64,000 nucleotides of DNA, from contig VFIW01000129.1 of NCBI GenBank assembly GCA_006386115.1, positions 51,095 to 115,094 on the forward strand. Direction: 5' to 3'. The translations under genes were made by a program, and so were the position numbers. The DNA is from Globisporangium splendens (lineage: Eukaryota; Oomycota; Peronosporomycetes; Pythiales; Pythiaceae). The notes under the pieces were generated by a model. The model had not been told where the DNA came from. It ran no database searches and was given only the letters and a program-made list of their open reading frames with translations. Of the stretch, positions 41,534 through 52,015 are shown piece by piece (within the stretch, counting starts at the first letter, position 1; every line of letters starts with the position of its first letter).

Positions 41534-41846
41534 CTCTACACATGCGCATACGAAAGCGCACACGTACACACAGCAACCATCAAATACACATGCACGCACG
41601 TAGAGACGCGTATCCCGCATGTAAACCCGCTGCTCACCTTCGTTTGTGACGCTGAACTGCGCGTCCGCACTCGCACCACTTTCTTCGAGCTCACTTCTCA
41701 AATGGACAAAATAACAGAGATGATAAAACACATATCAGCGCGAAACGGTTCGGGTACACTTTTTGTTGATTGGCTCATAATATGTATTTATGTTATTTAT
41801 GTGATGTAACTCGCCAATTATACTTTGTCTAGAGCAAATCGGTTAT
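41534..41846. other. Upstream region of the ArfGAP gene
   Basis: 313 bases between two minus-strand genes. An ATTGG box (inverted CCAAT) at 41769-41773 is followed by ATAATAT. Another, at 41852-41856, overlaps the last codons of the neighbouring gene. Confidence 0.5.
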
Positions 41847-42790
41847 CTATGATTGGCTCTTATTGAGCTCGACTGCTATAAGGTACATTGTCTCAAAATC
41901 TTGATACGTCACCTGTGCAAGAAATGAATGATGCATAGCTTAGCACAATTACGAGCTGTTTGCAGCTCATTATGAACAAGTATGTGCAATATGCGAGCAC
42001 ACGAAGGCACGCACCCTTCCGTCGCCGCCGCGGTCGGCTTCGCGAAACGCACCGAGCAGGATTTGCTTGGAGATATGCGGGAGCACCAGACAGCACACCT
42101 GGATGTGGTGAGCAGATAAAGGATATGGAAGCATACACAAAGCCGTATGAGAGATACGAAACGGTGCACGCATTTAATTCACGACAAGCACACCGCCTCG
42201 AAGCTCTCGAGTGTGATGAAGCCCTGCGCGCGCAGATCCATGGCTTTGAACGCGCGACGGATGTCTTCGAGGAGGTCCGTGTGCTGCATCCGCGCGAGCA
42301 GTACCTCGACGAATGTTTCAACAGGGGCTTGGATCGCACATATGCCACCACGTTCATCGCCTTCGCGTGCCAGATATAGAAAAGGAACCGTCATTTGAGT
42401 GCTCCAAACGAGAAGCCAAGTTTGACGAACGACGTACCAGGCACGAATCCTCGAAAGATTCGCGTCAGCATCAACTACTCAGGCAAGCAAAAGCAAGGAA
42501 AGATGAGCGAGAAGTTTACAGATTGCAAGTGCGTCCTGTATGCGTCAAATAGCATCGACACACGCAGTCATCTCTTACTTTGGACGCACGGATGCCGAGT
42601 GCAGCCGCCACGCCACATTTCAAGTCCTGCAGGTTCAAGTAGCCTGGGCGGATAATAGGATCACACAGTTATAAGTAGAACGGGTGTCTCACGTGAGGGT
42701 CATGTGCAGTATGTCGCCACCTTTTCGATCGCGGTCGGCAAAGCGGAAGCACTTGCGCAGCGCCATGCGTGCTTCTTCTGTGGATCGCAT
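41847..42790 (-). CDS. EFCAB11-like EF-hand protein
   Basis: Small multi-exon gene. Exons: 42790-42721 (MRSTEEARMALRKCFRFADRDRKG), 42643-42579 (GYLNLQDLKCGVAAALG...), a middle exon ending at 42194 whose start is unresolved (at or above 42304), 42098-42015 and 41912-41847. The translation shows paired EF-hand helices: FRFADRDRKGYLNLQDL, then IRRAFKAMDLRAQGFITLESF and FREADRGGDGRVTYQDF. Only the last loop keeps most Asp ligands for calcium. Spacing and the RRAFxAMD core resemble EFCAB11, a small cytosolic/ciliary EF-hand protein. About 25 residues between the second and third exon could not be placed with consistent phase, so one more short exon is likely. Confidence 0.6.
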
Positions 42791-42955
42791 CTGATACTTT
42801 GATGCTCCTTGAAAGCGATGGAAAAAAAGCGAACTTAAACGCATCGAAAATGCGTACCTAATCATGTCGCAGACGAAAAAAAGGCAACAACATCAACAGA
42901 TACGCTGAACATGGCTTCATTTCACCTATTTGTACGATAATTGCTTCTCTTCTTT

Positions 42956-45900
42956 CTAGTTGGAGATGAACGAGAACGCTGACGACCCTGGCAGAGTAGC
43001 CGGTGGGTGCGTCGCTGCCGCTGAGCTCGCGGCTGAAGAGGATGTGGCGGTGCTCGCGTTCAAAAAGCCGAACGCGGTGGGCGATGAAGCACCACCGACA
43101 GCCGCTGGGTTGGAGACGTAGTCGTCGTCTTCGTCCGTATCGGTCGAGGCTGACGAGAGAAACCCGAACGCCGAGTACGACGACGCTGGCGCGCGGGCTC
43201 CCTGCAAAGGGTCCGACATCGCGAACGTGGACGCAGACGACGACGCCGACGAGGACAACGCGAGCGCGCTCAGACTCAATGGACCAGCGCTCATCATCGA
43301 CGCGCCGTTCACTGCAGATGCAGACGGGTCTCGCACACTCAAACCTGCAAATACGGAGCTCACTTCAGACACTGGTGGCAGCATCGCGGTGCTTGTTGGA
43401 GGAGCGTTCTGAAGGAACGCAAAGCTCGACGCGGTGTTGTTTGCAGCCTCTTGCTGCTGCATGAAGCTGAAGCCCGACGACGCCGCCACCGGGCTTGCTA
43501 CAGGTGGAGTACTTGGGGACGCATTCAGGAAATGGAAACCCGAGCCTCCTTCCGGTGCTGCAGCGCCAGGCAGCGAGACTGGCTCTTCATTCACGGACGA
43601 CGTGCCACTCACAAAGCTGAATGCTGACACCGGCGAGCCAGGCGTTGCTGCTGGTTCTACTGGAGCAGCTGCCGCTGGTGCTTCTGCAGTGCGTTGGATT
43701 CGCTTCGTCAGCGCATCGGCTCGACGCACAAGCGACGATCGGAATTGCTTGACTTCGTCAAAGTTTGGTGGCGGATTTGGGCCGAGGATCACGGAATCGA
43801 TGCCCTGGGTCTGGATTTTCTCGACGTGGCCATGCAATTGCGCCAACTGATTCTTCCTGTCGACGATCGGGATGCTGGCTTGTTCGCGTCGGATGATGTC
43901 GTCGAGTTGGCATTCGATGTCGTCCAGAGACTCGCTGAACTCCGTCAGGCGTGTCATGTGTTCGTCGCTCGCTTTCTTGGCTTCATCCTCTTCGGGCGGC
44001 GGTGGAATGTACGGCATGAGCAGCGTCGACGGATTCGCCGTGCGGCCATTGTTCATGAGCTTTTTAAAACGCAGTACTTTCGGCATCGCAGCAAACGCAG
44101 CGAGAACCGGTCCGACTTCTTCGAGACCCTTGTTCTCGACGTTGACAGAGTTGATGCTGATCAATGCGCAACCAGGACAGATCGCAGGGTGCATTTCCAG
44201 ATACCCCTTGTCCCCAGATGGCAACGGGATGAAGCGCTCGATCACGGCCATGTCCGAGATCGTACGGTCGAGAACGAGACCCATTGGTCCCGGGGGCAAC
44301 TCGATATCGAGAATGACTTCCCGCAACGGTTCACTAGTCTGCGTCGGTTGCTCTGGCGCCTGCGCGCTTGGGTACGGCGTGTCCATCGACACAGGTGCAT
44401 TATCGACCGCATCCAATGGATGGCTATCAGCATCCGCATCCAGCCCTTCAAACGCATCGTGAATCGGGTCGTGCACTTTCTCTTCTGGTACAGGCTGTCG
44501 ATAAGATATGAACAGAATGAGTGGTTTTGTCTAATGGAAACGATTTCTATGCAAGCCAGGCGTACCTCAGGTTTCGTTGGCGCAACTCCAACGGCCATCG
44601 GAGTCGGCGCAGGAAGCGCATCCCACACATCGCCTGGTCGGGCAACTTGGGTGACTGGTGCAGGTGCTGCTAAGAATGCGAACGCGGAGCTCGTCGGAGG
44701 CACATCTGCTTGCCGCACGACACCTGCTGGGTGCACCGGTTGCGAAGGTCCGCGGCTTTGCGTCGCGAGATCTTCTACTCGCAGAGGACGATCGTGAGGT
44801 CTCGACGTGGAGCTGAGCGGCTGCTGCTGGACCTCAGCTTCTTGCTGCTGCGGAGCAGGTGCCGCAGGCGTGTTGAGGAAGCCGAAGCTGGACTCGGTCA
44901 TGGGTGGCGCTGAAGGCGGATAAGCCGCAGCAGGAGGCGATGCTACTGGCGCAGGCGATGTCTGCGGAGCTGCTGGTGCCCCCGCACCAATGAACCCAAA
45001 TGCCGATGGCGCTGAAGTTGGTGGCACCACCGAGTCCTGCGAACTCGCCAAAGGCGGCTCCTCCCACTCTTCGAGCAAGTCGATCTGGGGTCGAGGCTGC
45101 GTATAGCTGAGGTTGTTGTCGTAACCCTGCGGCATACTATTGTTCTGTTCTGGGTGGTACATGGGCTGCTGCTGACTCTCCTGGCTTGGGTACTCGGGTT
45201 GCGCAGGGGCAGGTGGCACATACTCTTTAATTATATTGAATACCTAGGCTCCATTTGCACACCAATGGGCAATGACAGCGAGCGAAATGTCAGTTCGTTA
45301 ATAAGCAAAAATACGCGCAATGTGCGGCACGAACGCACCTTGTCGGCTCGGTTCTTGACGATGTCCTTGCGCGAGTTGCACAATTCCTCCAGCAAGTATG
45401 CGCGTTCGTAGTAGTGCTGTTTGTAAAAGTCGGCGTCTGCCGTTTTCAAAATCGCGTCCAACACCGACAGCGCCTTGCCTTGCACCTAATGGAGTCATGT
45501 CAACAAATGGTCAGTAGAAAAAAACGCTAGTTGGGTAGTGAACGACAGGCGCTCTAATGCGCCACCAATTGGCGTCCAATGCATCGCAATCTTCCCACAG
45601 CATATGCACTTCTTATCTACTATTGCAAGTGAATAAGCACACGCCATACCTGCCACAAGCGGTTCTGGAACTTGTCATCGAGTAGCTCACACATGTACTG
45701 CACATATCTCCCACAAGACATCACACATACAACCATTAGCATCACAGCATATAATACTTCATATACATGCAACAACACAAGCACGTACGTCGTGGTCCAG
45801 GTTCGGCAGGTGGCGCACGAGCTTCTGGATGACGTCGCGCGGCGGGAAGGACGACGAGCCGACGGACGAGCAGAGTTCGCCGACGAGCGCGGCCTCGAGG

Positions 45901-46007
45901 TCCGAGTGACGCTGCTGTTGGTTGGGCGTCGTGAAGCCCTGCTTCCAGCGCGCGGCCTGGGACTCGTACGCCGACGCGGCGGGGGCGGGGCGACGCTGCT
46001 GGTACAT
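42956..46007 (-). CDS. VHS/ENTH-like adaptor with PDZ-like core and SxFxF motif array
   Basis: Five exons: 46007-45789, 45697-45650, 45485-45339, 45243-44566 and 44494-42956; phases agree, 876 residues. Residues ~25-145 look like a VHS/ENTH superhelix: DLEAALVGELCSSV, RDVIQKLVRHLPNLD, then CELLDDKFQNRLWQVQGKAL and ERAYLLEELCNSRKDIV. Such domains bind membranes or cargo on clathrin/AP coats, as in tepsin. A PDZ-like section (~410-490) has GLVLDRTI and GCALISINSVNVENKGLEEV, followed by a short coiled coil. The rest is Ala/Ser/Pro-rich and disordered, carrying ten copies of [ST]-[AGS]-F-[AGHS]-F-hydrophobic (SAFGFI, SSFGFL, SAFAFL and so on), the last almost at the C-terminus. Confidence 0.7.
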
Positions 46008-46383
46008 GCTGTGCGTTCGTTCTCTTCGTATGTCGATGGGAGAAGCTTTTATGAGTCGAGTCGGCGATGACGCGAAAACTACTGAATTTCTGGAATAGAG
46101 AGCGATGTATCCGCCAATCAGGATGAGCGGTTTTGGATTCCAAAGCATTTGATTGGCGGAAAAGGAGAGTGTGGTACGGTACGAAATGACAACCATCAAA
46201 GTGGCCATCTCATGCTTTGACTCAAGTTTACAGGCATCATATTTTGCACTGACCCAGTCTCGCAATTGGGCAGCGCGCACTCAAAATGGATCGCATTCTG
46301 CTTGCTTTCCTTATATCGCAACAGGACCGCATCGTGCGCTCTCAGTTCGCTAGTAGCTTCAGCAGTGATCTCGTACGCGAACT
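46008..46383. other. Upstream region of the adaptor gene
   Basis: 376 bases. It contains CCAAT at 46114-46118 (ATTGG on the coding strand of the adaptor) and ATTGG at 46152-46156, forming an inverted pair. The rest is 3' flank of the PDZ protein gene. Confidence 0.5.
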
Positions 46384-49300
46384 TCAAAAGAATACTGAGG
46401 TTTGCTTGTGCAGGTTGGCAGTTGATGCTGTTGTGGCTTCACTCGACGCTCTTCCACGCTCGCTTTCACCAGAAGCAGTGATTTGTTCGTGTTGTGAGCC
46501 TTTGCTCTCGATTCTCGCATTCAATGCGCGGAGTTCGTCATCCTCCTCCTCGTCATCGTCGCTGTCTTCCTCGCCACTGTCTTCCTCCTCAAAGGCTTCG
46601 ATGCCATTGGGGAATTGGAAGTCGTCCTTCTCAATATGGTCATAGGAATCCGCGTCTACTGAAGTCATGGTTTCGCTCAGTCGATCAAACTCGTCGTTCG
46701 TTTCCGTGACACTCGTGCACGAAAACTGCGTTCCTCGATCCGAGAACGACATGGTATGTCCGTGTCGACTCTCAAACGTTGCTTTTTGAAGAAGCGCGCG
46801 TCGAAATTGCGCATCTCGTTTGCGCCGTCGAGTGCTTTCGGCGGCATTCGTCATGCTCAGCATACCGAAATCCTGGAGCAGCAACACCAAACTCAAGCGA
46901 TGCCTGACCTGCGCCACCTTGGGCTCCGTTAAGGATGCGCTCTTGATGCTCCAGTACATGTGCTCGCGAGTGACTTGGCATGACGTGAAGAAATGGAATT
47001 TCAAGCTGAAAAATGGTGACTCCACGTAATCTTCCCATACGCTGCCACTCTCTTCTTCTTGCACCTCTGACATCTTCGTTGAACCCGATTGGACGGACTG
47101 GTCGGTTCCTTCAACTCTCGTGCTGGTTTCTGGATGAAGCACATTTCCCGCCGATTCTTTGCCTTTCTTCATAAACTGCCACACACTCCCCCGCGCTGCG
47201 ATCTGCTCAGCTTTGTACTGGCACTTGGCAAATTCTCCAGTCTCGATCTGTAATCGCGGCAGCTCGTTTGCATCGTTTGTGACCAGTGTGAACGAAAACG
47301 GGACAAACGAAGTCCGACCTTCCAGCCTTTCCAACTCGGTCGGGAGCTCGAAAAGTACGCGAGCCGATGTGTTTGTCACTCTCACTTGCAATCGGTCACT
47401 TGGAAGGTAGCCGCTATTTGCATCGCCACTAAGAGGAACTTTTTCTTCGTCGAGACTGCCACCTTCAGTATTCGGCTGCAAGAAGTACTTCGAGAACACA
47501 AGAGCTCCGTTTTCATGCGTCAGTGCCGTCGCAGATGGCATTTCGTCCTCCTCGTCTTTCTTTGGATTCAATTCCACTCCATTGTGCAGATTCGCTAAAT
47601 CTGTCAGTGGAATTGTGAACGAGCCCCCACACGGACCTTTGCATGCCAGGTCGGTAGCTTCCAGCATCATTTCACTCATGAAGCCAGCAGGCATGCCACC
47701 ACGAAGGATGACACCGCAATCATCGACATTGGTCGTGATGAACGCGAGCAGACGATTGATTTTCTCGTACTGAGCGTCCAGCGATTCGAGTTTGTTTTCT
47801 AGGAATGTGCCATCTCTCATGGAGTCAAAGTTGGCCAAACCGATGGCCGTTGAATCCATTTCCTGCCGAATAATACGCTGCAGAGTGGTGTAATACGTCG
47901 CTGCGCCTTCACATAAATCCAGTCGAAATGTCATATCCAGAAGCGATACCGAGACGTCGACAGGGTATTCGTTCAGAAGCTCCAAATTCTTGAAAAGCAA
48001 TCCAAATGAAGAACATGGGACGGAGGCACCACCCGCTGGAGATCGCGATACTCTCGAAGGCGAGCTGGAGGATAGCAATTCCATATTCTGGGACCAGAGC
48101 TCACAAGTCAGCGCTCGTAGATGCGGAAAGGTTTTGAACTGCTCGAAGTAATTCAGCAAACTCCGAATGGACAGTCTCTTTGGCTCACTTGGAGGACTAA
48201 AGCCGAACGTTTTTTTCTTCGTTGGGGGTGGATCAGTCATAGATCGAAAGACAGAATACAAGACGCTTGCTTCGTCTTCACTGATTGCCATCATGTCCCG
48301 TGCTTCTTCAGTTAGATCGCGATCTTTTCTGCTTGAGCTCGAATCCAGGTCTGCGGGATTGAGTGAGATATCGTACAACGCCAGTTTCCTGCCTTGAATT
48401 TTGATTTCACCAGACAGGAACACTTGCGCACTGCGACTCTCGAGCAACGGCCCCAACTCTCCGCACAGCAGGTTTTGCGCCGCATGACGAACAACGGACG
48501 GGAGCAGGCGGTTGATAAACATCTTCATCACCACGTCATGGTTCTGACCCTTCTTTGTGCTATGTGCTTGCCGCTCATAGTAAATCAAGCTCATGAGCTT
48601 GACGTGGAGCTCTTCTTGCGGAACGCTCCAGCCGTGGATCTCGTCGAACACGAGCGGAATATCAGCGATCAGTTGCGCTTCGATGTTTAGCTCGTCACAG
48701 TGGAAGCTCGGGAGTCGTCCCTCTGTCGAAAGCGTAAAGTTCTTTGCGCGAAGCTTGAGTCCATGGGTCGCGGGTGTCGATAGATGCACAAACAAGTGCG
48801 GAGCAGACGACCGCGTCTCGACCGTGAATTTGGCATAAAAGGACGGGATCCAGATGTCTCCAATGCCCACGTAGATGCCATCATTTCCGAAACGGAGATT
48901 GTACCCTTCCACATTCGGCAAGTAATGCTCCCGCTTGGCTTTTTCGACACTGTCCCGCATTTGACCGGAAAGATGACGCAGCTCAATATACTCTTGCCAT
49001 ACAGCATGGTTGTCTGGTTGCAACTCCGACGGGTTTGCACGCATGCCCTCCAGCTTTTTGTCGATGCTCGCTCGCTGCTTGGCCAGGATTTCGATGCGCT
49101 TGTGGCTCGAAGGCTTGACCGTGTTCCATTGCTTGAGCTGTTCTTTTTGCTGCGCTTCAATGAGGCGATGGATCGACTGCATCATCTGCTGGATACGCTC
49201 GACATGAAGGCGTTTGTTTTCTCCATTAAGAGTACCGGGGCGAGGGCTAGCGATCAGCTTTTCCACACGTGGAATATAGGTCGCCAGCGGCGTCGTAGCC

Positions 49301-50022
49301 TTTGTATCGTCCAGCACCTCAATCACTGCCTGCACGAGCAATGCCGCATCTTCAACGCTGTGCGTGTTAAGTAGCGTGCTTCCTCGCAATTCCAAGTTCC
49401 GCTGGATGTCCGCGGATGAGTATTCGCCCAGCGTAGCCTTCGCCACCGGGACTCTCCGGAAAGTGAGCACTGCCGGGAGTTGCGCGTCCACGAGTGCATC
49501 GACAGTGGACTTCACATTCGTCAGCGCCTCCATCTCGTCGTTTATCGCAATCAGCACATCGCCAGGTAGCACACGCCCGGATTTTTCAATGATACCTTTC
49601 GCTGCACCAGACCGCAGATCGGGCGTGAACCCCGTAACCACGATCTCGCCGCGTTTTTCCACGAGATTCAAACAAAACGGGCGTGTATTGCACTGAATCC
49701 GCACAAAGCTGTTGCTGTTCCCGTCATGAACAGCCAACGTCTTCAAGATCGCCGATTCGTGGCGCTCGTGCGCAAGCGACACAGCCACACGGCGGTCGTG
49801 GCCATTATCACTATCGCCTTCGTCGTGTGGATCTGGAGCGGCGTCGAGAAAGTCCTGGAGGATTTGCTTCCCGCTCGGCGAAAGCGCGTCGCGCAGCAGA
49901 CTCGTCCCGTGATCACGCGACGGCACCTGTCCACGCGTCGTGCCAGGAGACAGCACAGTCGATACCGACAGCTTCGCTGCTGTCGCTGGAGACCGCGGCG
50001 CGCGCGCAGGAGAGCGGTCCAT
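46384..50022 (-). CDS. Large PDZ-domain protein with possible lipid-binding (TULIP-like) region
   Basis: 1212 residues from ATG 50022; the frame runs upstream to an acceptor-like TTTGCAG, so a 5' UTR intron is possible. Residues ~90-180 form a PDZ domain (PFCLNLVEKRGEIVVTGFTP, then RVLPGDVLIAINDE). Residues ~270-350 are helical. Residues ~365-560 alternate beta strands with hydrophobic positions and include LRAKNFTLSTEG, LNIEAQLIADIPLVFD and then NRLLPSVVRHAAQNLL, which recalls the BPI/LBP tubular lipid-binding fold. The C-terminus is a Glu/Asp-rich tail (EEDSGEEDSDDDEEEDDE). This suggests a membrane-contact or scaffold role, but the TULIP assignment is tentative. Confidence 0.55.
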   Translation of the reverse strand: MDRSPARAPRSPATAAKLSVSTVLSPGTTRGQVPSRDHGTSLLRDALSPSGKQILQDFLDAAPDPHDEGDSDNGHDRRVAVSLAHERHESAILKTLAVHDGNSNSFVRIQCNTRPFCLNLVEKRGEIVVTGFTPDLRSGAAKGIIEKSGRVLPGDVLIAINDEMEALTNVKSTVDALVDAQLPAVLTFRRVPVAKATLGEYSSADIQRNLELRGSTLLNTHSVEDAALLVQAVIEVLDDTKATTPLATYIPRVEKLIASPRPGTLNGENKRLHVERIQQMMQSIHRLIEAQQKEQLKQWNTVKPSSHKRIEILAKQRASIDKKLEGMRANPSELQPDNHAVWQEYIELRHLSGQMRDSVEKAKREHYLPNVEGYNLRFGNDGIYVGIGDIWIPSFYAKFTVETRSSAPHLFVHLSTPATHGLKLRAKNFTLSTEGRLPSFHCDELNIEAQLIADIPLVFDEIHGWSVPQEELHVKLMSLIYYERQAHSTKKGQNHDVVMKMFINRLLPSVVRHAAQNLLCGELGPLLESRSAQVFLSGEIKIQGRKLALYDISLNPADLDSSSSRKDRDLTEEARDMMAISEDEASVLYSVFRSMTDPPPTKKKTFGFSPPSEPKRLSIRSLLNYFEQFKTFPHLRALTCELWSQNMELLSSSSPSRVSRSPAGGASVPCSSFGLLFKNLELLNEYPVDVSVSLLDMTFRLDLCEGAATYYTTLQRIIRQEMDSTAIGLANFDSMRDGTFLENKLESLDAQYEKINRLLAFITTNVDDCGVILRGGMPAGFMSEMMLEATDLACKGPCGGSFTIPLTDLANLHNGVELNPKKDEEDEMPSATALTHENGALVFSKYFLQPNTEGGSLDEEKVPLSGDANSGYLPSDRLQVRVTNTSARVLFELPTELERLEGRTSFVPFSFTLVTNDANELPRLQIETGEFAKCQYKAEQIAARGSVWQFMKKGKESAGNVLHPETSTRVEGTDQSVQSGSTKMSEVQEEESGSVWEDYVESPFFSLKFHFFTSCQVTREHMYWSIKSASLTEPKVAQVRHRLSLVLLLQDFGMLSMTNAAESTRRRKRDAQFRRALLQKATFESRHGHTMSFSDRGTQFSCTSVTETNDEFDRLSETMTSVDADSYDHIEKDDFQFPNGIEAFEEEDSGEEDSDDDEEEDDELRALNARIESKGSQHEQITASGESERGRASSEATTASTANLHKQTSVFF

Positions 50023-50205
50023 CTCGTCCGTCTGATTCAACTTGCTGCAAACGCGAAAATGCAAACAGCTCAAAACGGGGGCACTATTTCTATTTTTGTG
50101 TGTGTCACGTAAAATGAGAGGGGGGTACTATTCGCATGGGTACACTCGAATGTTAATGTGGCGCACATTGCTTTGGACATTTTGTCATTTTGGTGGAGAT
50201 TCGTC

Positions 50206-51747
50206 ATGGCAATCAGCAAAAAGGCAATGGCGATGACACTTGATGCGGCGACGCTGCCGACATACCTGCTGCTCGTGATGCGTGGCATGGAGTGGCTCGT
50301 CGAGAAGGAGATCCGCACCAAACTGCAGGTGTGGTCGCACACTGTCTGGCTATGTGCGTGCATGTGCTTGCGTTTATTCCGATGCTCACGGCTCCATTTG
50401 GGTTATGAATGGCAGGTGGTGCACCTGGAGATCTGCAGCGTGCAGAATGATCCGGCGCGCAAGAACATGAACGTGATGCAGGGTGAAGCTGCCGTCGGAC
50501 GCATCCTGCTGCGCACGACGTCGCCGCCAGCGGACGTCATGAAGTTGCAGTCGGTGCAGGCGACGCTGGCGTTTCTGGTGAAAAGCGACGCTGTGATCAC
50601 GGACGATGCGGCAGGGCTGGAGCAGATGGCGGTACGAGCTATTGTGCGTTGTCATCGCATTAAGCTTTGTGGTGGTAATGACGAGTGTTTGCTGTATATT
50701 TGCATAGAAACTGGTGACGAATGCCAATTGGGAGCCTGCACTGAGCCTGTGGAGAGCGCATTTCCCAAACGGAGACGCTGAAGCTGGAGCGCCGGAGAAG
50801 CCTACGTTCCGTGGCTCCTGTGTGCGTGACGGTCGACATGCGTACCGCTCCATGGAAGTTGCGGGTGAGATCGGCTCGGCTGTGATCGACAAGTTCAGCT
50901 GGGATGTCAACCTCGTCGCGTTTGACCTGGAGATTGTGTGCATCCTGTACCACAATTTCATGATCACGGGCATCTCGCTCGCGGATACCTCCAAGATCAA
51001 GTTCTGCAGTCGCCTCGCGAACGAAGACCGCAAGGGCGTGACAGCCGACGTGAAGTACATCTCGACGTTGCGACCGAGCACGACGTACCTGATGTTCCAG
51101 TTGGCCGAGTACAAAGTCGGCGAGGTCTTCCTCGACTCGATGTGCGGCGTCGGCACGATCCCGATCTGGTGCGCCGAGTTTGCAAACAACAACGTGTTTG
51201 CGCTCGGGGGTGAGCTGGACGATCTCGCTGTGAGCAAAGCCGGCCAGAACGCAGCGACCAGCGTGCGCAACACGGACATCATGCAGTGGGACGCCACGGC
51301 ATTGCCACTTCGCAGCAAGAGCATCGACAAGGTCATCGTTGACATGCCATTCGGAGTGCGCTGCGGCAATCACCGGATCAACAACAAGGTAGGGGGATAA
51401 GTGCCATCTCTGTGACTAGTGCTAAAGTATTACACTTGTATGGTAATGCAGATCTATCCAAAGCTGATGAAGGAGCTGATCCGCGTGCTAAGAGATGGAG
51501 GTCGAGCAGGTACGTGACCTCAACCTTGTTGTGAATTTGCGACCTTGAAGGTTTGCGTGTTGACTTGATGTGTCTACCTGTATTTCTGTATTTGACTGTA
51601 CCCAATAAAGTGATCCTCGTGATGTCGAAGAAGCTGTTTCTGTCGTCCTTTCAGCATCTCCCGTTCCGCGTCGCGCAGGTCCACGAGGTCAACATCGGCG
51701 GCCTCGCCGGCGGCATCTACGTCTTAGAGAAGACGACGGCAACCTAG
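50206..51747 (+). CDS. THUMPD3-like tRNA (guanine-N2) methyltransferase
   Basis: Exons 50206-50328, 50416-50631, 50708-51388, 51452-51509 and 51611-51747; 404 residues, all junctions in phase. The N-terminal part is a reduced THUMP region (LLLVMRGMEWLVEKEI). The Rossmann methyltransferase core has the SAM-binding glycine strand FLDSMCGVGTIPIWCAEF and the catalytic VDMPFG (Asp-x-Pro-Phe-Gly), which places the methyl group on the exocyclic N2 of guanine, position 6 of tRNAs in the THUMPD3/Trm14 family. The final LGGLAGGIYVLEK strand matches the family end. THUMPD3 normally acts with TRMT112; that partner is not in this window. The gene starts 183 bases from the divergent PDZ gene. Confidence 0.85.
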
Positions 51748-52015
51748 GTCAGAGATAGAAAAGCAGGCATTTGAATAGCTCTTCATTAGATGTTGATTTC
51801 AGCACCACTTTGTCGACATTGTGATCACTTGGTCAATTTTGCACAACATTTATACCGTATACTCTCGCTTAAGTAGTTCTGTTGTCGACTTAGCGTTTTG
51901 CATGTGGCGGAGGGAGTGGAAACGATAGAGAACGAACCGCGAGAGTACTTGGTTTTTGTATGGTGGCCAGTAAAGTAAACGCTCCCCATGACTTTTTGAA
52001 AAAACGAAAGCCAAG

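Noticed and set aside
43694..44797. 367-codon plus-strand frame
   Set aside because: Antisense to the adaptor gene; it crosses a real intron and is Arg-rich.
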